This document shows positions 43,052 to 52,729 of a stretch of 64,000 nucleotides of DNA, in pieces. Both the position numbers and the translations under genes were made by a program. A model generated the notes under the pieces. The model did no database searches. It saw only the letters and a program-made list of their open reading frames with translations, and was not told where the DNA came from. Each line of letters starts with the position of its first letter. The first letter of the stretch is position 1. The stretch comes from Phytophthora quininea (Eukaryota; Oomycota; Peronosporomycetes; Peronosporales; Peronosporaceae): NCBI GenBank assembly GCA_011947345.1, contig JAAVTG010000646.1, forward strand, positions 95,844 to 159,843, read 5' to 3'.

Positions 43052-45195
43052 GGGGCCGCTTGCGCGCGCGGGACAGAGTGATGGTCGTCGTTCTTGGCGC
43101 GGACGGCGTCCTTTTCAAAGTGGTATACAAAAACAAGTGTAATCGTGAGTTGGTCCGACAAGTAACATTTGCTGTATTTTGAAAAATACAATAAAAACGT
43201 TATTTTGCCACACGACCCGATGCCGCACCTGATTCTGATGCTGGAGCGTGTCGTGCTGTCCCTGGACGATGGCAAAGCGAACGTCGGCTATCAATGACCA
43301 GCAACGACAGCGATGGAGGATGCTGATCGAAGACCGATGGATGTGCTGCTTCCAGCGTGATGAAGCGGCTTGCTGTTGGCCGTGCTGCATCTTCTGTTGC
43401 TGTCTGCAGAGCGGTCGACCATTGTTCCAGTATGATCCTTCAACACAAAAGGCAACAAAGGCAACTACTGCAGCAAGGCATCTACTGCAGCATTTCTCGA
43501 GAAAGACTGACGTCGGAGAATGAGCTGCAGCGCGTGCTTCGCCGGCAGAACGGAGCTGCTCGACTGGCTAAACACTCTGTGCGCCACCGAGCTGACCAAG
43601 CTGGAGGAGACGTGCACTGGCGCCGTGGCCTGTCAGGTGCTGGACGCCCTCTTCCCTGGCAAAGTCCCCATGGCCAAAGTAGACTGGGGCGCCACGCACG
43701 ACTACGAGTCCATCGGTAACTACAAACTGCTGCAGCAGAGCTTCTTCGTGCTCAGGATCGACAAGCAGATCCCCGTCGACCGCCTCGTGCGCGGCAAGTA
43801 CCAGGACAACCTCGAGTTCATGCAGTGGCTCAAGGCCTTCTACGACCGCCAAGACGCACACCCGCCCTACGACCCCATCGCGAGGCGCGAGAAGGGCAAA
43901 GGCGGCGCAGAGTACAACCGAAAGCTGTTCGGATCCATGGCAGCGAAGGTCGTGGCAGCTCAACAGTCGACGCCAGTGAAGAGCAAGTCGGCAACGCCGA
44001 CCAAGAAGTCTCCTCGTTGCACGAGCAGTTCTGGTCGCGGAGCTTGTGCCCCTATCAGTGAGGACGCTGCCATGGCGTTGAAAGAGATGGTGAAGAACAT
44101 CACGGAGGCGAACGAGTCGCTCTCCAAGCAGAACGAAAGACTGCGGTCGACTGTAAGTGGACTGGGTCGATAGTTTGACTGGCCTGCTTGACGTTTGTTG
44201 GTGGTGCTGTTTTCGCCGGCCAGGTCGCGATCGTGGAGAAGGACCGCGACTTCTACCTGAAGAAACTTGAGGCGGTGGAGGAGCTAGTGAACGAGTCGGA
44301 GTTGTCGGAGACTGCTGACCATGAGACGACGCTCCTGTCCATGGCGATACTTGAGGTGCTGTACGCCTCCCAAGACGACGAGTAAAACGGATAGCAAGAC
44401 CAACAGCAAGTGATGCGATTTCTATTGAAGTTTTCATGCGCCCGCATCGACCAAAATGCAGGGTAAAAGCTCACGTCGAACACTGTGAAGTCCACGATCC
44501 ACGTAGCGATTCAGTAGATTGAGTCATCAATCGATCGAACCTTCATGCTCAAGCCGCTTGAGTCAAGCGTGTAAATTCCTGGAAGTACTTGTAGTTCACG
44601 TTCGTTTCGAGCGCATTTCCCGTGAGTCCTGAGAGATCCAACCTCTTGAGAACGACTTCCGGAGTCACCACTTTTGCCTTTGCCCAATAGCGGACCATAC
44701 TAGTGACGCGTTCGTCGTAGAACTTGTAGTTCATATGAGTCGTCAGCGCGGTGCCGGACAACTTGTCAAGGCCCAGGCCAGTCAAGGCTTCCCGTGCTGT
44801 TCGCATGCTGACCCAACTCGTCACAAAGTCTCCGTACACCTGGTAGTTCCGACTGGCTTCACGAGCGGTCTCACTCAGTTTCTCCAGCCCCAGCTGTGCT
44901 CCAAGTTCACTCGGAGAGTAGTTGCTATTCTGCCAACCCTTCAGTTCAGTCGTCACGAATTTATTGAAGTACTCGTATCCTGGGTTGGCCTTCGCTGCGG
45001 CGTCAGTTAGCTTCTCCAGTCCCAGTCTGGCAATGACATCGTCAGGCGTGAGTCTGCTCTGTTTCCAAGAATCATATTCAGTTTTCATGAACTTCTCGTA
45101 GAAAACGAAGTTGGGGCTCGCCGCAAGAGAAGTTCGTGATTGCGACGCCAAGCCTAACTTTGTCAGAACGTCATCAGACGTTAAACCTTTCTTCG
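43052..45195. repeat. Segmental duplication, copy 2
   Basis: Copy of 29091-31235. Left junction sits about 165 bp beyond the MULE start codon. Differences seen: one A fewer in an A run near 43182, G for C in EB1 (Gln to Glu), and two or three changes in the effector part. Confidence 0.92.
43520..44385 (+). CDS. EB1/MAPRE-family protein, second copy
   Basis: Exons 43520-44152 and 44224-44385 with the same 71-bp intron as the copy at 29560. The protein differs from it at one residue (Glu for Gln in TKLEETCTG). It keeps the intergenic promoter region but not the TTK gene, so its upstream neighbour is now the MULE. Near identity implies a very recent duplication or gene conversion; an assembly duplicate is possible but the flanks differ. 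Confidence 0.92.
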
Positions 45196-45718
45196 TCCAG
45201 AGCGGGACTTGCAGGTTCGTGAACTCCCTGTAGTACGGAACATTCGCGCTGTCAGCGAACGCTTTCCCAGATAACTGGGACAGTCCCAACCTGGCCAAGA
45301 CTTCGTCCGGACTCAGCTCCTTCTTCGAACTTGAGCTCTCACGTAGTCGTTAAGGTAATGGTAGTTCGTCGCTTCTCTAAGCGCGCTTTTAAAGAGATTC
45401 TCCAGTCCCAGCATCTTCTGGACGAACTCGATCGGCTTGTCTTCCTTCCCCCAAAGTTTTAGCTTCGTGCTAATGGGCACAACCGCTGGGATGTTGTCGT
45501 TGAGAACCTTGGCACCTTTCATCATGACCTGTTTCGCCGAGGACATACCGGGGATCCTTCCACCTCTCTCCTCCCTCCTCAACATCGTCAAAAGCGAGGG
45601 TCCACGATTCACCATTGCCCATCAAATCGCCGGCTCGCAACCTTCTCCTAGAGGCTGCGAATGCCACGCTGGTAGAGATAACCAGCACTAGCACCAGCAG
45701 GAGGTTTGGTCCACGCAT
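44549..45718 (-). pseudogene. RxLR-EER effector, second copy, frame-broken
   Basis: Signal peptide from the ATG at 45718, RRRLR just after it and an EER motif further on. The last 215 residues are almost identical to the effector at 30.6 kb, while the first third is only paralogous. Two breaks: one near 45575 around the EER region, and a deletion of about 10 bp near 45325 relative to the other copy. The second is not a homopolymer event, so this copy is probably a true pseudogene. The LWY repeats downstream remain open. It lies head to head with IFT70, 240 bp between start codons. Confidence 0.85.
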
Positions 45719-45958
45719 CGTAAAGCGGAGACTTGAGCGTCGAGAAACTTGTAGACTGAAAGCGAACCACTTCCCCAGGACAACATCGATTTCAGGATGG
45801 CGCGATTGGTAACCTCATCAACAAAACGCTACATAATCACCAGTGCAAGCGAGTCCTGCATGTGCAAGTCCTTCGTGACACATCAAGTCGAGGCGATCAA
45901 TCTTGGTGTCCGTTGGGAAGCGTCGGTTCAATCTCAAAACAAAGCTCGATCGATCGCC

Positions 45959-47982
45959 ATGTTCCAGACACAGGATGGCGCTGGCAGCAGCTACACGTCG
46001 ACCATTTACGGCTTCATCCGTGACCAAAAGTACGAGGAGGCCGTGCGGATTCTCCAGATCGAGTTGGAGAACCACCCGCACAGTCGAGCAGCACTGTCGT
46101 TGCTTGGGTACTGCTACTACCACATGCAGCTCTTCCACCAAGCAGTGGGCATGTACGAGCAACTCTGTGCAACGTATCCAGAGGTGGATGAATACCATCT
46201 CTATCTCGCTCAAGCACTGTACAAGTCCGGGCAATACGATGCAGCCTCACGACGAGCGAGCCAACTTGAAAGCGAGCAGTTTGCTCAACGGGTGCATCTA
46301 CTAAGAGCCGCCTCATACTACGAGCAGAACGACATCAAAGCTACTCGGTCGGTTCTGGAGGAATGTCTTCCTGATGATCCTACTACCATTGTCTTCGATG
46401 GTGCCATCGAGTACAAGGAAGGTCGCTACGAAGCTGCACGACTCAAGTTCGCAGACGCCCTCAACATCCTCGGCTACCAGCCAGATCTGTCGTACAACAT
46501 TGCGCTCTGCTTCTTCAAGATGAAGCAGTACGGGAACGCTATGCGGCAGATTGCCGAGATCATCGAAAAAGGGGTCCGCGACCACCCGGAGCTGAGTGTG
46601 GGCAGCAAAAGCGAGCAGAACACCGACGTCAAGTCCGTCCGTAACTCAACAGTGCTACGTGAGACTGCGCTGGTGGAAGCTTTCAACCTGAAGGCAGCAA
46701 TTGAGTATGAGATGAAGAACTACAAAGGTGCTCGCGACGCGTTGATGGATATGCCACCTCGACAAGAAGAAGAGCTGGACCCGGTGTCGCTGCACAACTT
46801 TGGTCTGATGAATATGGACGTCGACCCGAACGGTGGCTTCAAGAAGCTCAACTTCTTGTTGCAGAACCCTCCGTTCCCGGTGGAGACCTTCTCCAACTTG
46901 CTGATCCTGTACACGAAGCACGGCTTCCACGACCTCATGGCCGATGTGCTGGCGGAGAACACGCACTTGACGTTCCAACTGCTGTCCAAAGACTTTTACG
47001 ACTTCATGGACGCGACGGTCACGTTGCAGACATCCCCGGAAGACGCTTATCGCAAGTACGACGAGCTCGCTACCAAACACGTCGAAGGTCTCCGCAAACT
47101 GACCAAGAAGATCCAAGACGCTCGTCTTGCACAGTCCAACGAGGACATCAAGACATCGCTCAAAGCCTACGACGATGCACTGGAAGATTTCATGCCCGTG
47201 CTAATGGCCCAAGCCAATATCTACTGGGAACGAGGCAATTACAACCAAGTTGAGAAGATCTTCAGACAGACGGCGGAGTTCTGCTCGGAGCACGAGGCCT
47301 GGAAGCTCAACGTGGCCCACGTTTTCTTCTTGCAAGGTAACAAATACGAGCAGGCCATTCAGTACTACGAGCCGTTCGTGAAGAAGCACCAAGACAATTT
47401 GCTAGACGTGCAGGCCATTATCCTGGCCAATCTGTGCGTGTGCTACGTCATGAACACGGACAATGAGAAGGCCGAGGAGCTGTTGCGCTCCATTGAGCGG
47501 GAGGAAGAGGAGGAGTCGAGTCGAGACCCTGAAAAGAGGCTTTTCCACCTCTGCATCGTCAACCTCGTAATCGGCACACTCTACTGCTCGAAGAACAACT
47601 ACGACTTTGGAATTTGTCGCGTCATGAAGAGCATGGAGCCATATCACCGCAAGCTCGGGCCTGACACCTGGTACTACGCCAAGCGCTGCTTCCTTGGTCT
47701 TGCTTTGACGTTAGCCAAGCATATGACCACGATCCGCGACTCCACCATGGACGACATTCTCGAATTCCTCGACTGCGCCGACCAGCACGGCAAGGACATT
47801 TTCACGACAACAGCAGCCGACCAGCAGAACGCAGGAAGGACGGGGAACGATGCAGTTCAACACACCATCAGCTACGAGGTAAGGTTGCATCTGTTCTTAC
47901 TTGTTTTTCGATCGTTAAACTTGTATTCGTATCTGTGTAGGCTCGCGTGCTGAAGCGCACCTTCCTGAAGCTACGCTCGTAG
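45959..47982 (+). CDS. IFT70: Intraflagellar transport protein 70 (TTC30 family)
   Basis: Exon 1 45959-47878 and exon 2 47941-47982, with a 62-bp intron (GTAAGG...TGTAG). 653 residues, the usual size of IFT70. The frame is open upstream to 45797, but MFQTQDGAGSSYTSTIYGFI matches the family's start. Tandem TPR repeats throughout (IRDQKYEEAVRILQIEL, ALSLLGYCYYHMQLFHQAV, DLSYNIALCFFKMKQYGNAM). The C-terminal half shows KRLFHLCIVNLVIGTLYCSK, NYDFGICRVMKSMEPYHRKL and TWYYAKRCFLGLALTLAKHM, the most conserved stretches of TTC30. It belongs to the IFT-B complex, which builds flagella, and so fits a zoospore-forming organism. No frame breaks. Confidence 0.95.
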
Positions 47983-48058
47983 ATGGAGAACATCGTTGAC
48001 ACAGTTAACAGTCCAGAGAACAATTCAAACCGATGTATTTCAGTTGTTATAAGGCTGT

Positions 48059-48732
48059 TTAGATCTTGACGACCGCGTCGTAGAGAGGAACGTCGCCCTG
48101 CTCCGAGAAGTAGTCGATGAATTCGCGGACCTTGGTAGGCCACTCGATGTCCTTGACCAGCGTCAAACCACGCAGACGACCGAACAAGTCGAGGTCGTCG
48201 TAGCTCAGCTCTGCGTTCACGAAGTGGTTGGAAAGCAGCAAGGCTTCCAGCTCCTTCAGCAACTGGTTGGCCTTCTGCACAAGTGCCGGGGACTTGGTGA
48301 GTGCCTCGCTGAACGGACCCGACGACTTCTCTCTCTTCTCGCGGAAGAACTCGCGCGACCGACGCAACGTGAATTCCGGCAGTGGTGCAGCATACAGCCG
48401 CGGGTTGTAAAGTGTATTGAGCGTCGGCATGGCCGACTCGATCCATTTGGCCAGGTCTTGACGACCCGAAGCAGGTGTGAGGATGGGACCGTCACCGTAG
48501 TGCTTGTCAATGTAGTCGACGACGTCCCAGCTCTCGGTAAAAGCTTTTGCCCGACCGGCTCGAAGATCGGAGCAGCCTTGGAACCGACCAGTCCCACGGG
48601 AGTGGCCTCGTCGTCGAAGGCCATGAACACGACGTTGTACTTGACCTTCTTGAGACCGAGCGTCACGCGAGCGCGGGCGCTGAACGGACAAAAGTCGTAG
48701 ATGTAGAGCTTGGGGAGTTGCTCGGTCGACAT
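48059..48732 (-). CDS. Glutaredoxin-2 (GrxB)-like protein, copy 1 (one frame break)
   Basis: Start at 48732 (MSTEQLPKLYIYDFCPF). An N-terminal thioredoxin-fold Grx domain reads LYIYDFCPFSARARVTLGLKK, then DDEATPVGLVGSKAAPIF. The all-helical GST-like C-domain has ESWDVVDYIDKHYGDG, EFFREKREKSSGPFSEAL, NAELSYDDLDLFGRLRGLTLV and IEWPTKVREF. This matches E. coli Grx2 (GrxB) closely along its whole length, more than ordinary GSTs. The active site is CPFS, so the second Cys is replaced, which is a monothiol form. The break near 48556 fits one missing base in an A run. Likely role: glutathione-dependent redox protection in the cytosol. Confidence 0.8.
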
Positions 48733-49060
48733 CGCTTGGAAGTTGCTTGGTCGGTTGTTGGCGAATTCAACAGTGAGAGCTCTCAAAATGCTTGGGAGCT
48801 CCTCCCGCCCCTTTCCTACCGGAGATTATGCGCCATGCAGATGAGATCGCCAAGGCAGGCCGCGCAAGCTTTGCTCATGTTGACGAGCTGCACCGAGAGA
48901 GTTCTAGTGTGACACGGGCCTCGGATTCACGCAGATCAATTGCATGATCATCCTGGCAGCAACCGAAGCGAACTTTGCAATGATCAACGATATATTAGAT
49001 ATCGCCACAGCTCAGTGTCGACACGCAGTCTCCAAGCACCGCCACTAACTTTCTGTCGCC
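48733..49060. other. Intergenic between GrxB-like genes
   Basis: Upstream region of copy 1 and 3' end of copy 2. No supported feature; the two genes run in the same direction. Confidence 0.5.
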
Positions 49061-49735
49061 TTAGATCTTGACGACGTTGTCGTAGATGGGGACGTCGCCC
49101 TGCTCGGAGAAGTACTCGAGGAACTGACGGACCTTGGCGGGCCACTCGATGCCCTTGACGAGCGTCAGGCCGCGCAGACGACCGAACAGATCCAGGTCGT
49201 CGTAGCTCAGCTCGCCGTTCACCGACGTGCCAGAGTGCAGCAGCGGCTCGAGCTCCTTCAGGAGTGCGTTGACTTTGGTCACCAGCTCGGGCGATTTGGC
49301 GAGCGCGTCACTGAAGGGACCGATGCTCTTCTCCTTCTTGTTCTTGAAGTAGTCGCGCGACTCGCGCAGCGTGAACTCTGGCAGCGGGGCGGCGTGGAAG
49401 CGCGGCAGATAGAGCTCCACCAGCAGCGGCATGACCGTGTCGACCCACTTGGCCAGTTCGGGGCGACCCGAGGCCTGTTTCAGGATGGGGCCGTCGCCGT
49501 AGTGCTCGTCCACGTAGCGGACGATGTCCCAGCTCTCCGGGAAGGGCTTCTCCCCACAGGCACGAAGATCGGGGCCTGCTTGGAGCCCACGAGACCGATA
49601 GGAGTGGCCTCATCGTGGTTGGCCAGGAACAGCACCGTGTGCGGCACCTTCTTGAGACCGAGCGCCACGCGCACGGCAGCAGAATGGGCAGTGGTCGTAG
49701 ATGTAGAGCTGCGGGAGCGGAGCAGCGTCAGCCAT
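49061..49735 (-). CDS. Glutaredoxin-2 (GrxB)-like protein, copy 2 (frame-broken)
   Basis: Start at 49735 (MADAAPLPQLYIYDHCPF). Breaks near 49680, right at the active site, and near 49553 in a run of four C. The C-domain is open: ESWDIVRYVDEHYGDG, SRDYFKNKKEKSIGPFSDAL, NGELSYDDLDLFGRLRGLTLV, ending DNVVKI as in copy 1. Because of the first break the active site reads CPFC in one frame and CPF then S/A in the other, so dithiol or monothiol cannot be decided. Tandem duplicate of copy 1, about 70% identical by eye. Confidence 0.8.
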
Positions 49736-50234
49736 GGCGGAAGGATAGCGACGAGATGCGAATTCGGTTGTGGCGGCTGGAGACCGCCGCTTGTCCGACG
49801 TGGCGGCTCGGGATTAGCTGCCCCTCTCAAATCGTTTGAGATGGCTTCAACACGAGCAAATGATCACATCGGCAGCGCTGGCCGCGAGCTCGTCCGGCAG
49901 CGATGCTCATGGCGCCTGCCGCCGCAATTGCAGGTTTCCGAAGAGATTTAAGGTGACGGGCGAATTCGTCATGAGCTGCTCTGATCATATCGGCACCACA
50001 AAGATCGCCAAGCGGTTTAGCGGACCACTTGTTATTGTGCGCGGCCGTCCACAAGTCGTGGGGTGACTAGCGTCTTGAAGCAAACGAGAACTCCCAGCGT
50101 CGAAAAGCGAGCGCCATCTGCGAGTGAAAGTGCCATAGAAACCATGCGCCATGAGGTTCTGCTCGGCAGATGCCCCGCCGGCTTCTGGCATGATACGGAA
50201 TGCTTCGTCCACCAACGTGGTTATCCCGACGCAT
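49736..50234. other. Intergenic, no gene seen
   Basis: Divergent promoter space between the GrxB-like gene and the second MIP cluster. No supported frame. Confidence 0.5.
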
Positions 50235-50249
50235 GCTCACTCTCCATTT
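50235..50249 (+). promoter_or_regulatory. Oomycete-type initiator, MIP gene at 50.3 kb
   Basis: GCTCACTCTCCATTT, about 25-40 bp before the start codon; fits GCTCATTYYNCAWTTT apart from C at the sixth base. Confidence 0.55.
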
Positions 50250-50273
50250 CCAACCGTCGACCACAGCTCAAGA

Positions 50274-51346
50274 ATGGCGGAACCGAGCTTCGTCGACAGC
50301 GGCCAGTACGTCTGCGACTTGGCCGAGAAATCGGCACACTCCGCCCCCGACGACGTCAGCAGCGAGAAGCGCAGACTTAACCGCTACCCGTCCACGCCGC
50401 ACACGCCGATGAAGCGTCGACCCAACAGCCAAAATTCCGAGTACAACTTCGCCACGACGCCGTACACCCTCGAAGGCTTCCTCAGTCCAATTCAATGCAC
50501 TCGGCGCTGCACCAGACCAACCGCAGCCAGGCGTGGATTGTCGACGAAAAGACCCGCAGGCTCCCGATCATCACCAAGAGCGTCCACCTTCGCGAATGTC
50601 TCGCCGAGTTTCTCGGGACGTTGGTCCTCACTGCCTTCGGTATCGGCGTCAACAACCAAGTTGCAGTGACCAACGACACCAACGGCTCATGGCTAAGTGT
50701 TAACCTGTGCTGGGGGATCGGCCTACTCATTGGGGTCTACGTGGCTGAAGGAATCAGCGGTGCTCACTTGAACACTGCCGTCTCCTTCACCCACGCAGTG
50801 TACGGCCGACTCCCATGGTGGAAAGTGCCAGGCTACGCCTTATCACAAACGTTTGGCGCTTTCGTCGGAGCTGCGCTGGTCTACCTGTACACCTACCAGA
50901 AATTGCTGTTGGCGGACCCGCACAAGGAGAAAATGCAAGCCAATTTCGCGACGTATCCTGCGGACGGCATCTCAAACGCCACTGCCTTCTACAGCGAAGC
51001 GTTGGCTACTGCTTTGCTGCTGCTTGCGATTTACGCCATTACTGATGAAAAGAATCGTGGTGCAGGTCCCGTGGGCACGCCGTTTGCCTTTGCACTGCTG
51101 TTCATGGCGCTTGGAATGGCATTCGGCATGAATACGGGGTATGCCCTGAACCCTGCGCGAGACTTTGGTCCTCGACTTCTCACCTACATCGCTGGCTTCG
51201 GGTCCAAGGTGTTCACTGCGAACGAGTTCTACTTCTGGGTGCCAGTGTTTGGGCCGATCATCGGCGGCGTCATTGGCGCTGGAGTGTACATTTTACTCGT
51301 GCAGATCCAGCACGACGGACAAGAAGAGGATGAAGAAGATGTATAA
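50274..51346 (+). CDS. MIP channel, NTA/NPA type (one frame break)
   Basis: Start at 50274 (MAEPSFVDSGQY). The N-terminal extension is longer than in most copies (NRYPSTPHTPMKRRPNS, then a second TTPYTLEGF). The frame breaks near 50482; from 50495 it runs SALHQTNRSQ to the stop at 51346. Membrane region: HLRECLAEFLGTLVLTAFG, LPWWKVPGYALSQTFGAFV, YYFW-type final helix. Box one is GAHLNTAVSFTH (NTA instead of NPA), box two LNPARDFGPRL. The C-terminus is acidic (GQEEDEEDV). One base near 50482 would give a single protein of about 358 residues. Confidence 0.85.
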
Positions 51347-51732
51347 GTCGATAAGGAAAGTAATGCCGCTGCTGTTCAGCTTCTTTTGCATCAAAACATT
51401 GTCATGCAAGTCGTCATTTACTCACTCAAGCGAGTCGGTATCCTACTAGATTGCTCGCCGTCTAGATAGAGGTCTATCCATTTGTGAACATGTGCTCCTT
51501 TGGAAGCCACTTGACAATTGGAACAGCCGAAGCCAAGCAGAGAGAGCCCCACACGAATTGTCCCGTATCATTGACAACGTCCACCAATCTCCACACGCAG
51601 GCAACACCTGCCGAGTTGTCCCTTGTGCAGATGGAAATCTTTTCGTAGCTGGTCTTGGCGGTGCCATTTGCAAAATCTCCCGAAATTCGTCACTCTTAAT
51701 CTCGACCCCGACCAACCAGACCAGCCAACAAA
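51347..51732. other. Intergenic between MIP genes
   Basis: No supported gene; holds the upstream region of the next MIP gene. Confidence 0.5.
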
Positions 51733-52729
51733 ATGGACGAGGCCAGCTTCGTGCACAGTGGCGACATTTTCACACTGCATGACAAGTCCGGCTATGAGCT
51801 GCCTTACCAGAGCAAGAGCACTCCCGGGGAGGCCCGCCCGGCGTACCGGGTTGTCGTCGTCGCATGCCACGCTCCTACTCGATGCACTCGGTGATGCACG
51901 AGACCAACCGATGCCACATCAACATCGCCCCGCAAGCTCGAGAGCACATCCCGTTCATCACCAAGAGCGTCCACATGCGCGAATGTCTCGCCGAGTTCCT
52001 TGCCACGATGGTCTTCCTCTGTTTCGGGCTCGGTGTCAACAACGAAGTGAATCTCTCGGACAACAAGAACGGCACGTTCCTCAGTGTCAACATTTGCTGG
52101 GGGATCGGCGTCTTGATCGGTGTCTACGTCGCTGAAGGCGTCAGTGGAGCGCACTTGAACACCGCTGTCACCTTCACCCATGCCGTCTTCGGTCGTCTCC
52201 CGTGGTGGAAAGTGCCTGGATATGCCGCTGCTCAAACCCTCGGAGCGTTCTGCGCGGCAGGACTGATCTACGTCTTCCACTACCAAAATCTTTGGCCCAC
52301 GACCCGCACATGGAGACGACCCAGAGCAACTTCGCGACGTATCCGACCGACGGTGTGTCCAACCTCACCGCCTTCTACACGGAAGCGTTGGGCACTGCGT
52401 TCTTACTGATGGCCATCTACGCCATCACGGACGAACGGAACCGAGGTGCCGGTGCGACGGGAGTCCCATTTGCATTCGCGTTGCTGTTCATGGCGCTTGG
52501 CATGGCGTTCGGTATGAACACCGGATACGCTCTGAATCCGGCACGCGACTTTGGTCCTCGATTCTTCACCCTCATGGTCGGCTATGGCCCGCAGGTCTTC
52601 AGCTCGCACTCGTACTATTTCTGGGTACCGATCATCGGCCCGCTTGTCGGTGGGGTCGTGGGCGCTGGGTCGTACTTCTTCCTGGTGCAGTTGCAGCACG
52701 GCAGCGACGAGGGGGACGACGACATGTAA
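51733..52729 (+). CDS. MIP channel, NTA/NPA type (two frame breaks)
   Basis: Start at 51733 (MDEASFVHSGDIF). Breaks near 51840 (in GGCCCGCCCGG) and near 52290 (ATCTTTGG); the second is repaired by one T (YQNLLAHDPH, like the sister gene's LLLADPHKE). Box one GAHLNTAVTFTH, box two LNPARDFGPRF. Acidic C-terminus (GSDEGDDDM) as in the gene at 50.3 kb, its closest relative here, so the two are a tandem pair. Confidence 0.8.

Noticed and set aside
48059..49735. Ordinary glutathione S-transferases
   Set aside because: The CPF active-site start and the NGELSYDDLDLF...LTLV segment fit glutaredoxin 2 better than classical GST classes.
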